A stretch of DNA of 64,000 nucleotides, from the NCBI GenBank assembly GCA_033064195.1, contig JARBJD010000301.1, positions 1 through 64,000 of the forward strand, read 5' to 3'. This document shows, piece by piece, positions 54,780 to 64,000 of the stretch (positions within the stretch are counted from its first letter, which is position 1; each line of letters opens with the position of its first letter). This DNA comes from Blattamonas nauphoetae. Lineage: Eukaryota > Preaxostyla > Oxymonadida. The notes beneath the pieces were generated by a model that had not been told where the DNA came from, searched no databases, and saw only the letters and a program-made list of their open reading frames with translations. The position numbers were made by a program, and so were the translations under genes.

Positions 54780-57700
54780 TTAGTGTTTCGGGATATAAAC
54801 ATTCGATCCCAGCAATTTTGACATTGAAAATGCATCTTCAACAATCTCGCCACCATAAACTATCACACGGTTGTTCATCAGTATCTGTTCGAGAGTGTCA
54901 TCGAAGCCTTCTGAAACCAGAGCTTGGATCATCCGTTTCACATATTGTTCCGCTTCGTCACCGGAATACTTCCACTCTTTCAGCAAGGAATGCAGTTCAT
55001 CGAGTGTGGACCGATTTTGACAATGATCTTCGATTAGCGAGAGGCCGCTTGAGAATGCCAAAGAAATCGTAGAGGCAATGACAAGATTAAAAGTTGGGAG
55101 ATGAAATGGACCTATTCGAAGGAGTGTGCACAAGAAAGTTATGAACGAGTGTAGCAAGTCTTCACTGAGGACGAGCCGTTTTGAGATCAGAAAGTTCAAA
55201 AATGGAGACGATGGCAGAACGACTTTCTGAAAGATCATTTCGCGATAGGGGAATGCGTCTGTGGCAGAAATGCCCAAACATCTGAAGAGATTTAATCGAA
55301 ATGCGATGGTGATGAGGGAGTTGATGGCGGTTAAGTATAGGCGCAGATCCGATTTTCGCTACGCGCAGATCCATTTTTTTGGATACGCGCAGATCCAAAT
55401 GGATACACGCAGATCCAAAAGGATCGTTGATTAATTATTGCTAACCAGATCCAATTCATGTTTTTTTGCTGGAATTGCTCACAATTCATTCATACTCTTC
55501 CAAACTTTTCGTAAATCTGAATTGTATCAAGTCATAAAAAGAGAATGTTGATCAAACCATCAGACCTATTTCGATTGAGGTTTGCCCCCCTTAGTATGAC
55601 TCGATATTGGGAAGTTAGGCTTTCCATTTCTCACACCGACAGTTTTCTTCCTCTTCCTGCACGTGGGTTACGTCTCAGGCCGTTCCGTGTCTCATCCTGA
55701 TTACTATCCTTTTCCTCTTCAACATCAGCTCTGCTTCTGAAAATATTCACAACGATCAACGCTCTTCTCTTCCCTTCTACCGCTTTCGCATCATCAACAC
55801 ACATTTCTTCATCCAAATCGTCATCATCTCTCGAATGAAGAAACGACGATTTTTCTTGCTCTCGCTGGCATCAATTGCTGTATATTATTGTTCCTCGCAT
55901 TAAATTTCACATATTTTTTCGATATCTCTCTCCATACAACAGTCAAATTCTGTATATCCATCACAACCACCACGATCTTCATGAGAATCCAATTTAGCGT
56001 TTAATGGGTGATATCCGTCTGAAATGATCAACAAGTGATCCAGCTAACCAGTATCTTAGTATCATTCTGACAGCTTCCCCGATACATCGCGATCGTGCTA
56101 GTTCTCATGACACTCGTCAAGATTTCGTTCTGATATTGGCGTTTGGTTCCTCATTTCCGTGAAAATGAAACACCAGCATCATCTGCTCCAATTAGTATCA
56201 CGTTGCTCACTCATAAATCAAAAACTGCGGAAGAAATGATGATCCTCCCTCCATCATCGTTCCGTGCTCTCCATCCGGTGTATACCCGCCTATTGTCATA
56301 AATCCGACGACCATCCCAATTAGTGGAGATAACTAGCTAAATGAACAATCCCCTTCATCGTCAGAGGAACAAGAGAATTCAAACTCTCTCTTTCTCACTC
56401 CGCGAGTCTCACCGCCTCAACAACTCGCTCCAATCATCATTCCACTCACTTCAAACACCCCACATCTTGCTCCTGTCCTGGCATCGTCATCTTCGCAACC
56501 AGCCGCGCCAAAATACCTGTAGGAGCAGATGGGTCCCAAATTACCAAAACACACCAGTCCAAACCAAATGATGGAGGCGATCAGGTTCATGACCTAAAAA
56601 AAAGCTGGGGAAGACGAAGGAGGAGCCTGTGTCATCCCCATCCACGTCAGAGGAAACACGATCACTCCTGTCCATACTTCGGAGCTCGTCGACGAGCTCA
56701 TCAACCCTCCGATGACCCAGACCAGTCGCGGAAGGTCGATGGAGGCAGTCGTCGCCCCCTCCGCGAAGGATCTGTCGTCTGGGCAGGTGAAGGTGCTGAA
56801 GCGGAAGGCGATGGCAAAGACCAACCTTGTTCAGCCATCGAACAGAAAGAGGTTCGCGCTCAACTCAACCCCAACGAAATCTCGCTCATCTCAATCGGGA
56901 CAATGCACAGAACTTCACCATCGCAGCTGACATCATCCCCATCTCACTCGAACTCCCTGTCAACGAAGTCTTCCTCTCCTTCTCTTCCTCCAACATCAGT
57001 CGCTGTGTGGGCGAAACATTCAACATCACCAATCCTGGAAACCACCCAGCCAACTTCCACTGGGAAATGGACCAGACTGCTCTCCTCGGCAACTCCTCCA
57101 CAGAAGCGCGAGTGGTGCAGCTCCCGCCAGCCAGCGTCATCATGCACGGCTCGTACATCAAAGAGGGCGAGGGCATCCAGACAGACTTTCTGGTCCATGT
57201 TCCTCTCGAGACCATCCTCGCCGAGCAGACGACCATCCCACTTCAAGCCGCCTGACATTCAGTCGAGAACCTCCGCATCATCGGCGAGGTTTCTGAGGGC
57301 AGAGCGGAATTTGTAGAGAAGCAGATCGAGTCGAATGTCTGCTTCTTTGTCGAGAAGACAGATCCCTCCCTCTCTGTCGTTCCTCTCACAGGACCCATCC
57401 CGATCGGAGGGCAGATTCTCCTCGCTGTCACCATCAACTCGTCTAGCAGAGCGTCTCCGTTGTTGCTGAAGCGCTCGAGCCAAACGTGGAGATTGGAGAG
57501 CCGCGATCAGGCCAATTCTGAAACCTCTCGAACAGTTCAATCCACCACTCCATTCTTTTGAATCTGTATGATCCAATAGAAGCCGCTATACTGTCAACTT
57601 GTTCGCCGCCAATGCCGAAGGCAAAAACACTCCGTAACACTTGTTCTTTGTCACTGTATTCGGGAATATTAGCATTATCATGGATCACAACCAGAAATTT

Positions 57701-58521
57701 CAATATTTCATCCAGAGCAGTATCTTCAAATCGCAATTTGCGACAGGCATTGTTTTGGAATCACCTTGCTCAATTTATCAACTTTTTTCAATCGATTTGT
57801 TATTCTGAAAGATGTGAGAGAGAAAATCAGTCCATATTGAAGTTTTCTGAGACTGTAACCAACCATAAATTCGAAAAGAAACAACAAAAGTTTAGATCTG
57901 CGTGTATCCATTTGGATCTGCGTGTATCCGATTTTTTGGATCTGCGCGTAGCGAAAATCGGATCTGCGCCTATACTTAACCGTTGATGGCTCTGATGATG
58001 CAGTCGATTATCTGTTCATGTCCAACAACAGGAAGTGTGTAAGGTTGAATAACTGCGAAGACCTGCGTGACGAGATCAGATTCCACAAGTTGAAGTCGAA
58101 TGTATGGAGATGCTTTCGAGACAGATTCGCAGAGAAGTGACACCGTCGCCACAACCACGGTTGTGTGGGGAGACAACAGGAGAGTGAAAATGCTCTCAAT
58201 GAAACCAGAAGACGACCTGTCTGAAGAGGGAACGAGGTCAATGAGAGGCTTGTCCGCAAGTTCTTGGTCGCCCCATTGCGGTTCGATGCTCTTCAAAAAC
58301 TGTGCAGCTTTGTCTTGAAGGGCATCGTCAAAAGGATATTCATCTTTCACCAGGGAAACCAGCGAACGGTAGATCCTCGATTCATCTTCAAACGACAAGA
58401 CTGTGTTGAGATCGAAATTCAGGAATGATTCTTGCAAGTTGTTGACTGTTGAAGGTGATTCCGGATAATCATGTAATGAAGTATCGTTTGTGGAGTTCAA
58501 GGATAGAATTGTTTTTTGCAT
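54780..58521 (-). CDS. ARM-like paralogue family member F, interrupted by a Mutator-like element
   Basis: The N-terminal part is 58521-57982 (180 codons, MQKTILSLNSTND...), and the C-terminal part is 55319-54780 (179 codons plus stop). The element at 55329-57981 lies between them. Counting one copy of the 9-bp duplication, the frame continues in phase (CIIRAIN / SLITIAFRLNLF) with no other damage, giving a 359-residue protein. Family blocks are FLNFDLNTVLSFEDESRIYRSL, YPFDDALQDKAAQFLKSIEP, REMIFQKVVLPSSPF and GFDDTLEQ. Function unknown. Confidence 0.75.
55329..57981. mobile_element. Mutator-like (MULE) element, 2.65 kb, carrying a host gene fragment (Pack-MULE type)
   Basis: Nearly perfect inverted ends of about 90 bp start GGTTAAGTATAGGCGCAGAT. 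Each is made of four spaced CGCAGATCC words. A perfect 9-bp target-site duplication, GTTGATGGC, flanks it (55320-55328, 57982-57990), as expected for Mutator-like transposons. No transposase is visible. Inside, at about 56,600-57,560, lies a G/C-rich piece of a host gene for an ASH-domain ciliary protein. The stretch 55,430-56,340 shows no gene. It interrupts an ARM-like gene. Confidence 0.9.
56827..57561 (+). pseudogene. Captured fragment of an ASH-domain (HYDIN/CFAP-like) ciliary gene
   Basis: The frame encodes an immunoglobulin-like ASH/MSP-type domain: LPVNEVFLSFSSSN, CVGETFNITNPGNHPANFHW, PASVIMHGSYIKEGEG. A TGA stop follows at 57253-57255, after which the same frame continues the same kind of protein (LRIIGEVSEGRAEFVEKQIE, IPIGGQILLAVTINSSS) to 57,561. 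ASH domains of this type occur in HYDIN and other central-pair or ciliary proteins. The piece lies inside the MULE, is much more G/C rich than its flanks, and is broken, so I read it as a captured host fragment. The exact parent is not certain. Confidence 0.6.
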
Positions 58522-58576
58522 TGAGGTTGATAAGGATCATCCCATTGTTCTTCGTTCATTCATCTTCGATCCATGA

Positions 58577-59170
58577 AAACGTCCAATCGAACAATACAAC
58601 CGCTTTATCCTCCCTCTTGATCCAGATCAGAAAGATATTGTCTTCACATGCATCATGGTTGCCCTTGTCAAACATTTCGTGGCTTCTGGAGATCTCATTC
58701 TCAGGAGCCTTGGTATCACCGCTGCAGTGGACATAAACAACCATCGTGAAATGATCTTTCAGAAAGTCGTTATTCCATCGTCTCAATTTCTGAGATTTCT
58801 GATCTCAAATCGGCGCGTCCTCAATGGCGACTTGCTTGACTCTTTCATGCAACTTTTGGTTAAACTCCTTCGAATAAGCCCGTATCATCTCCCAACATTG
58901 GAATTTATTGTCGCATCTCCAATTGTGATGGCATTCTCAAGATGTTTCTCAATCGTCGAATCCCGTCTTCAACTCTGGACGCCTCTCAACAACATTGTCC
59001 ATTTGCAGTCCCAATGGAAGAAGGAATGCCGCGAAGTGGTCCAATCTGGGAAACAGACGGTCCCAGCTCTAGATCCGGAAGGCTTCGAGAGCTCTATTGA
59101 ACAGACGCTGATGTGCAACAAGGACGTGTCTTCAGGCAGAAATCTGGTCAGATGCTGTTCCTCCATCTAA
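58577..59170 (+). CDS. ARM-like paralogue family member G, C-terminal half with a foreign N-terminal piece
   Basis: From 58,700 on this is a family C-terminal half (LGITAAVDINNHREMIFQKVV, LLRISPYHLPTLEFIVASPIVMAFSR, GFESSIEQTL). The 100 bases before it (LPLDPDQKDIVFTCIMVALVKHFVASGDLIL) instead match the N-terminal part of the gene at 44164 (LPLDPKHEDIVFAHIMVTLVEHFVASGDLIL). The normal family N-terminal half is missing. The frame stops at a TAA where member H has a serine codon, about ten codons early. Probably a chimeric, truncated copy made by recombination; it may not be expressed. Confidence 0.55.
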   Translation, partial: KRPIEQYNRFILPLDPDQKDIVFTCIMVALVKHFVASGDLILRSLGITAAVDINNHREMIFQKVVIPSSQFLRFLISNRRVLNGDLLDSFMQLLVKLLRISPYHLPTLEFIVASPIVMAFSRCFSIVESRLQLWTPLNNIVHLQSQWKKECREVVQSGKQTVPALDPEGFESSIEQTLMCNKDVSSGRNLVRCCSSI

Positions 59171-60218
59171 CTACTCCTGGGATCGAACATTACCGAACAG
59201 TGTTCGGTTTCATCCCAAAAGACGCATCGAAACAAACTCTCTCGAATCACTCCACACTCACTTCTGCGGACTCTCCTCGGATGCTGGGAATGATGTGATT
59301 GCTGGTGCCGTCTAAAAGTTGCTGAGATCGCCTCCAACCGTCCAGATATGGTTTGCTCTTTTGGGTTCGTCATTCTCAACGCTACAGTCTTTTGCAATCG
59401 TTTTGTCGACGTAGCAATCTCCAGACAAGTTCTGGCGTTACTGAACGGTGCAAGGTGGGCAGACTATCTTTTCCAATCTCGACTTTTGGACCAACACAGA
59501 AACACATCTCGCATTTCTCGTCAAAATGGGGTGCACCACACATTCACGTCTTGCCGCAGCCATCGACGATTTATCTGAGGCGTGATCTGATTTTGTGGGA
59601 ATGTTCTCTTTGTACGAACTGGTTCATTCATGACGACGAATCGTCGATCATCAATTCCAACAGAATCAGAAGGGTTTGTCTTCCGAAATTGTCATTCTCT
59701 GATGTTCAGCTGTTCTTTGATGGAACACGATCGAATTGGTCTGCACATGATGTGCTCTTCGGTCACGATTTCTGGGATTTCTGAACACGAATCGTATCTC
59801 GTTGATCTTGGCGGCATCACCCTTGAATAAAACACTCCCGCCCTTCAATTGTTTCCATATGTCTTTTTCTGGACATGAATGTGGTTTTTTTATCTTCGCT
59901 GTGAACGAGAATCGTCGTCTCTCATCTTCCGTCCATCCGATCCTGAGCTCTTCACTATCCACCATTCTGAATGACGGGATTCACCTGCGTTCGGACTTGC
60001 CTTTTAACAATGGACTGTCGCATGCATGCAGATCCAGAGAGAGATAATCTCACCGAACGTGGAACATGCCAGACAGGAATATCCTCGTTGTGAATAAGTT
60101 GCTTTGTCATTATTCTCTTCATTTTGATAACATTTCCGTGAACTGTTTATGAATTGAACCCATTTAAGGCGAGCTTGTCTGAAAGAAAGAAAGATGGGAT
60201 GATCATTCTCTCTTTTCA
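59171..60218. other. Duplicated 3' flank, then intergenic
   Basis: The first 430 bases resemble the 3' flank of member H (61,822-62,220) at many places, for example the shared CAAACTCTCTCGAATCACT, which shows that members G and H were copied together with their flank. The open frame at 59,353-59,784 lies partly in this copied flank and is not supported. I see nothing in the remainder. Confidence 0.5.
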
Positions 60219-61821
60219 ATGAACCCGGCATGTGTTGCTTTTTCCACAAAAATTGATGCATGTTTGACTGACTCACCGGAATCACCTTCAACAGTGGACA
60301 AATTGCATGGACCTTTCCTGAATTTCGTTCCGAACTCCGAATTGTCATTCGAAGAGATATCAGCCGTGTACTGTTCGCTGGTTGTCCTTGTGAAAGGGAA
60401 GCATCCATTTGACAATGCCCTTCAAGACAGAGCAGCACAATTTTTGAAGAGCATCGAACCTGGATTCGGCGACCAAGATCAGGCCACAAGACTCATCAAC
60501 AGGCATCTGAGTAGTCCCATCAAAATAGGTAAAACTGGGATCAATTGATGTCAGTGCCTAAATTTGGACTGAGATCAAATTTCAACTCTTTTCCTTTGAG
60601 ATTTTCTCATTATCACTTCATTAATCATGTTCAATTCACTTCTTGTTTTCACATAATGCTCTTCAATATTTCAGACAGCTCTTATTTCCCAAAAACACGC
60701 ACGATCACAATCACCAACACTTCTTTTTTCGATGTATTCCCTTCATTGACTTTAGTCAGTGAGAAAAAACCATCAAAGAAGACATAATAACGCATTATCG
60801 ACTTGTTTTTATAATTATTGTTGTAGAACAAACTGAAACAGCAGCACCCAAAGTTTGCATTTTCATGATCTATGAAGTGACCATTTTCCTTTTTACTTTT
60901 TTTTCCATTCAAATATCATATATAAGAAGACTTTTTTGAAATGAAAGAAACGAAATGGTATTGTAGGTATTTAGTGGGATCAGATCCGACTGGGATCACT
61001 GGGATCAAATCAGAAGCCTGCTCATCAATGACCTCGTTCCCTCTTCAGCTGGATCGCCTTCTGGGTTTGTTCAGAGCATTCTCACTCTGCTGTCATCTCC
61101 CCACTCGACAGTTGTTGCAGGAGTTTTATCGTTTCTCTCGGAAATAACAAGTTGGTCAACAACGAGAATTCGTCATCGTCTGGTGGACTCTGATCTCGTC
61201 ACAAATGTCTTAGCGACTGTTCAACCTCAAACACCGCCAATTTTGGGAAATGCAACGATCATCTCCAAACTCATCGAAATCATCCGCGACTCTCTCCGCC
61301 TCGCACTTCCATCATTTATCAGCAAACTTGCGATCACGACTGCAATAGAAAAATACAACCATCGTGAAATGATCTTTCAGAAGGTCGTGCTCCCATCGTC
61401 TCCGTTTGTGACATTTCTGATCTCAAATCGGCACCTCCTCAATGGAGACTTATTCACGTCCTTCATGGTTCTATTGCTCAGATTCATTGAAATCGGCCCG
61501 TTTCATCGCCCAACATTGGATTTTGTCCTCGCCTCTCCAATTGTGATGGCATACTCAAATTGTCTCTCGATCGTCGAAGATGATCATGTTCTCTGGGTAT
61601 TGTTCAGCAACCTCGACAATTCTCTGACAGAATGGAAGAAGGAAGGCACAGAAGAGGTCCAATCAGCAAAACGGAACATCCAAGCTCTGTTTTCGGAAGG
61701 CTTCCAGGACACACTCGAACAGATGGAGCAACTCGCTAAGGATGGAACTTTTGACACCAGAATTGCTGTCGATTGTACCTCCATCTCGCGACTTCTGGGA
61801 TCGAACGTGAAGAGAATGTGA
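60219..61821 (+). CDS. ARM-like paralogue family member H, interrupted by the MITE
   Basis: The coding parts are 60219-60499 (MNPACVAFSTKI..., FLNFVPNSELSFEE, HPFDNALQDRAAQFLKSIEP) and 61029-61821 (DLVPSSAGSPSGFVQSILTLL, NHREMIFQKVVLPSSPFVTFL, RPTLDFVLASPIVMAYS, GFQDTLEQ, LLGSNVKRM). With one copy of the 8-bp duplication the frame is continuous and undamaged, giving 357 residues. It is closest to members E and F. The insertion must be recent because the MITE is almost identical to copy 1. Function unknown. Confidence 0.77.
60500..61020. mobile_element. hAT-type MITE, 521 bp, copy 2 (inside a host exon)
   Basis: Same element as at 9425-9945 in reverse orientation, with identical length and one base difference seen. 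The ends are CAGGCATCTGA and CAGGCTTCTGA, with a perfect 8-bp target-site duplication, CTCATCAA (60492-60499, 61021-61028). No coding capacity. It interrupts ARM-like member H. Confidence 0.93.
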
Positions 61822-62764
61822 TTCGATGGATCGCAAAAGACGCGTCGACGCAAACTCTCTCGAATCACTGCAACTCTTCTCAACACACTTTCCTCCGATG
61901 TTGGGAATGCTCTGATTGCTGGTGCCGACGAACAGATTCTGCGATTCCCTCTAACAATCCAGAAATGGTTTCCCATTTTGACCTCTTCATTCTATACGCA
62001 GCAGTCTTTTACTGTCATTTTTTCGACGTTACACTCTCCAAACAATTCTTCCCGTCCCTGTACGCGACATGGTGATCAGGTTATCTCTCCCAATCTCCAC
62101 TTTTGAAACTTAGCCGAAGCACATCTGGCTTTTCTCGTCTCAATGGAATGTACCCCACATTGCTGCCATTCCACAGCCATCTGCAATTTGTCTGATGTGT
62201 GCTCTGACCTTTTTGTTTGTTTCTCCTGGTTGTATCAGCACTTAACTCTGTTTTGATCTCTCTTCATCTTCCTCCTCTTTGATATCATCTCCTCGTATTT
62301 TTTTCGTTCTCACAACCGCAAAAACCAAATATGAAGTTTCAATCGTCCGAACGCGCTCACCAGCGAACTTTTCGAACACTTTCACCGAAGTCTTGATTTC
62401 ACTGTTTTGTCTGAAAATACTCGAAATAATGCAGACTCGAGTTCCTTAACTGCTTCGCAATATAGAAGAGGATCTGTACGACAAATAATCTCGAACCTTT
62501 GAAGGGAGGAATCACCGAATCCAAGCTGAGAGATTGGATTGTCAAATGAACAAGAATTCTGAACTCAAAACAAATATAAGACCCAGTGATAACAAATATC
62601 TGAACTGGGCACAATGATTCAAGTCAATAATTGTATTTTCGAACACACGAAAGTCTGTCTGATGTGATCGAACCAAAGGAAAAATAGTCTCGGGGAGGAC
62701 TCACAACACAGCCTTCTATCGACACACAAAACATCTATTCATCTATTCCTTGCTCTGAAATACC
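61822..62764. other. 3' flank of member H, then intergenic
   Basis: The first 400 bases match the flank after member G. After about 62,230 I see no gene; short frames are unsupported. Confidence 0.5.
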
Positions 62765-64000
62765 ATGTCATTCGACAACCATTCAACTCCTCCACAAATT
62801 GACAACGCCAAAGCCGAACAAACAGTTTGACGACTTTGTCTCGACTTCATTTTCAAATACTTCCAGCTCTTTCTTGAAATGATTATACGCCGGATAAGTG
62901 GCGACTGCATATCACTGCGTCCTGTGATGCTGAATGCCCTCCTCGTTCTGGTGAAGGGTTTGATTCGACCTGATTTCCTTCCATCTCGTTGATTCTGTTC
63001 ACAGAGGATGATTGGAACCGTTCTGCCATCCGAGGAATGAACTACTTACAAGCCGTTGAGCGATATTGTGAGATGACGTCAGGAGATGCGGTTCCAGTCT
63101 GGTTCTTGTTCTGTCACACTTTCAGAGGACTCTCCCAGAATTGTTGTGTGTGCTTGGTGTGATTTGCATTTTCACGTTCTAGTGTTATTTGTTGTGATTT
63201 CTTCAATCAGGGAGATCATCAGAAGATGAATTGGATCGCATCTGCCAATCGACGATTCCCTCCTTCCTTCTCGAATCGATGCTCGTCACAAAGAACACCA
63301 CTATGATCACTGAAGTCTGTCCTCCTCCACATTTCCATCATTTTGTCTCAGATCGGATATTGTCTTCTGTTGATGACATCCACTCTTCGCTCGTCTTCCA
63401 CCTTCCTCGCCCACCACAAACCCAAATATGTCGCCTTTGTTGGTCATTGTGCGAGAACTCTGCCAATGTGTCGATATGTAACAATTGAATACAAACTGGA
63501 TTCCTTCCCACATCTCCCAATTCTCTCCCATCTCTGCTTCTCCCCACATCCCCAAATCTCCGCGCTTCCGCTCAACGTGCTCTTCCGATCCAGTGATGTG
63601 TATGAGACTCGTGAATTCCTCCAAAAACTCAATGTTCCGTCTGTCTCGACTGAATGGTGGTCCAAGTCAGTTCCATTTGCCGAACAATTGTGTGGAAAGC
63701 TGGCCGAACATGTTTCACAAATGAAGTCACATTTCACAGAATCCGCACCTGACGATCCAACCATCTCTTCTCTCTCCCCCACCCTCCCCGAAGAATCCCC
63801 ACTTCTCTTCAGAAACGCTGTGTTGGAAATGCTTTGCGAAGGATTCTCGCTCGTCTCGAGTCTGCTCGTCGGCTCGAACCACATCTTTTTTTAAGTCTGT
63901 CTTTGTCTCCTCTCACCTTCCCCAGATTCTTCTCGATAACAACCTTGCTCCTCTTCTGAAATCAACCATCATCGCCTGCCTCGATCTACTTGATTTCACC
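62765..64000 (+). CDS. Helical protein of unknown function, runs off the right edge
   Basis: Exon 1 is 62765-62824 (MSFDNHSTPPQIDNAKAEQT). The intron 62825-62866 (42 nt, GTTTGA...TCCAG) fits in phase to LFLEMIIRRISG. A 47-nt intron (62958-63004, GTTTGA...CACAG) then joins LVLVK to EDDWNRSAIRGMNYLQAVERYC. Later parts are SSEDELDRICQSTIPSFLLESMLV (from about 63,210) and YKLDSFPHLPILSHLCFSPHPQIS to LLVGSNHIFF (to 63,890), then after a further intron ILLDNNLAPLLKSTIIACLDLLDFT at the window end. A one-base frame change near 63,480 suggests a break or error. Leu-rich, helical, Cys-containing; no recognised family. Confidence 0.5.

Noticed and set aside
62988-63004. A 17-nt intron in the right-edge gene
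   Set aside because: A 47-nt intron with the locally common GTTTGA donor (62958-63004) gives the same phase and a more natural protein.

Overview
The window looks like nuclear DNA of an intron-bearing anaerobic protist. My best guess is an oxymonad (Preaxostyla, Blattamonas-like). The evidence is very short GT-AG introns, standard stop codons, a bacterial-type flavodoxin/ferredoxin fusion typical of anaerobes, protein kinases joined to SPRY-like domains, a large family of helical-repeat (ARM-like) proteins, and heavy transposon traffic including a Polinton and a DIRS-like element. The species is inferred, not shown.

Layout. 1 to about 14,600: the inner part and right side of a Polinton (capsid genes, packaging ATPase, retrovirus-type integrase, protein-primed family B polymerase), with a 521-bp MITE inside the polymerase gene. 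14,673-21,874: a host gene on the minus strand split by a DIRS-like tyrosine-recombinase retrotransposon (15,353-20,316). 22,095-33,160: a small TIR element, then a dense host block holding a coiled-coil protein, a multi-pass membrane protein, a kinase with a SPRY-like tail, and a related protein with about 18 copies of a 63-bp repeat. 33,195-34,082: a helical-repeat gene. 34,189-37,565: a hAT-like element carrying a dynein heavy-chain fragment. 38,245-39,162: the flavodoxin/ferredoxin gene. 39,650-64,000: a cluster of ARM-like paralogues, mostly minus strand up to 58.5 kb and plus strand after it, plus a small membrane-protein gene and two larger genes.

The most striking pattern is the set of TIR DNA transposons in exons. 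Five of them (40,245-41,159; 42,424-43,434; 47,008-47,981; 55,329-57,981; 60,500-61,020) interrupt coding exons, each with a recognisable target-site duplication, and in every case the host reading frame is open and in phase on both sides. Two elements carry fragments of ciliary genes (dynein heavy chain; an ASH/HYDIN-like protein). Either the insertions are very young or the cell removes these elements from RNA or DNA; that is the hypothesis most worth testing.

Exon structures were worked out by hand from phase, splice-site resemblance and paralogue comparison. Several multi-exon models add up exactly in phase, but none has transcript support here.
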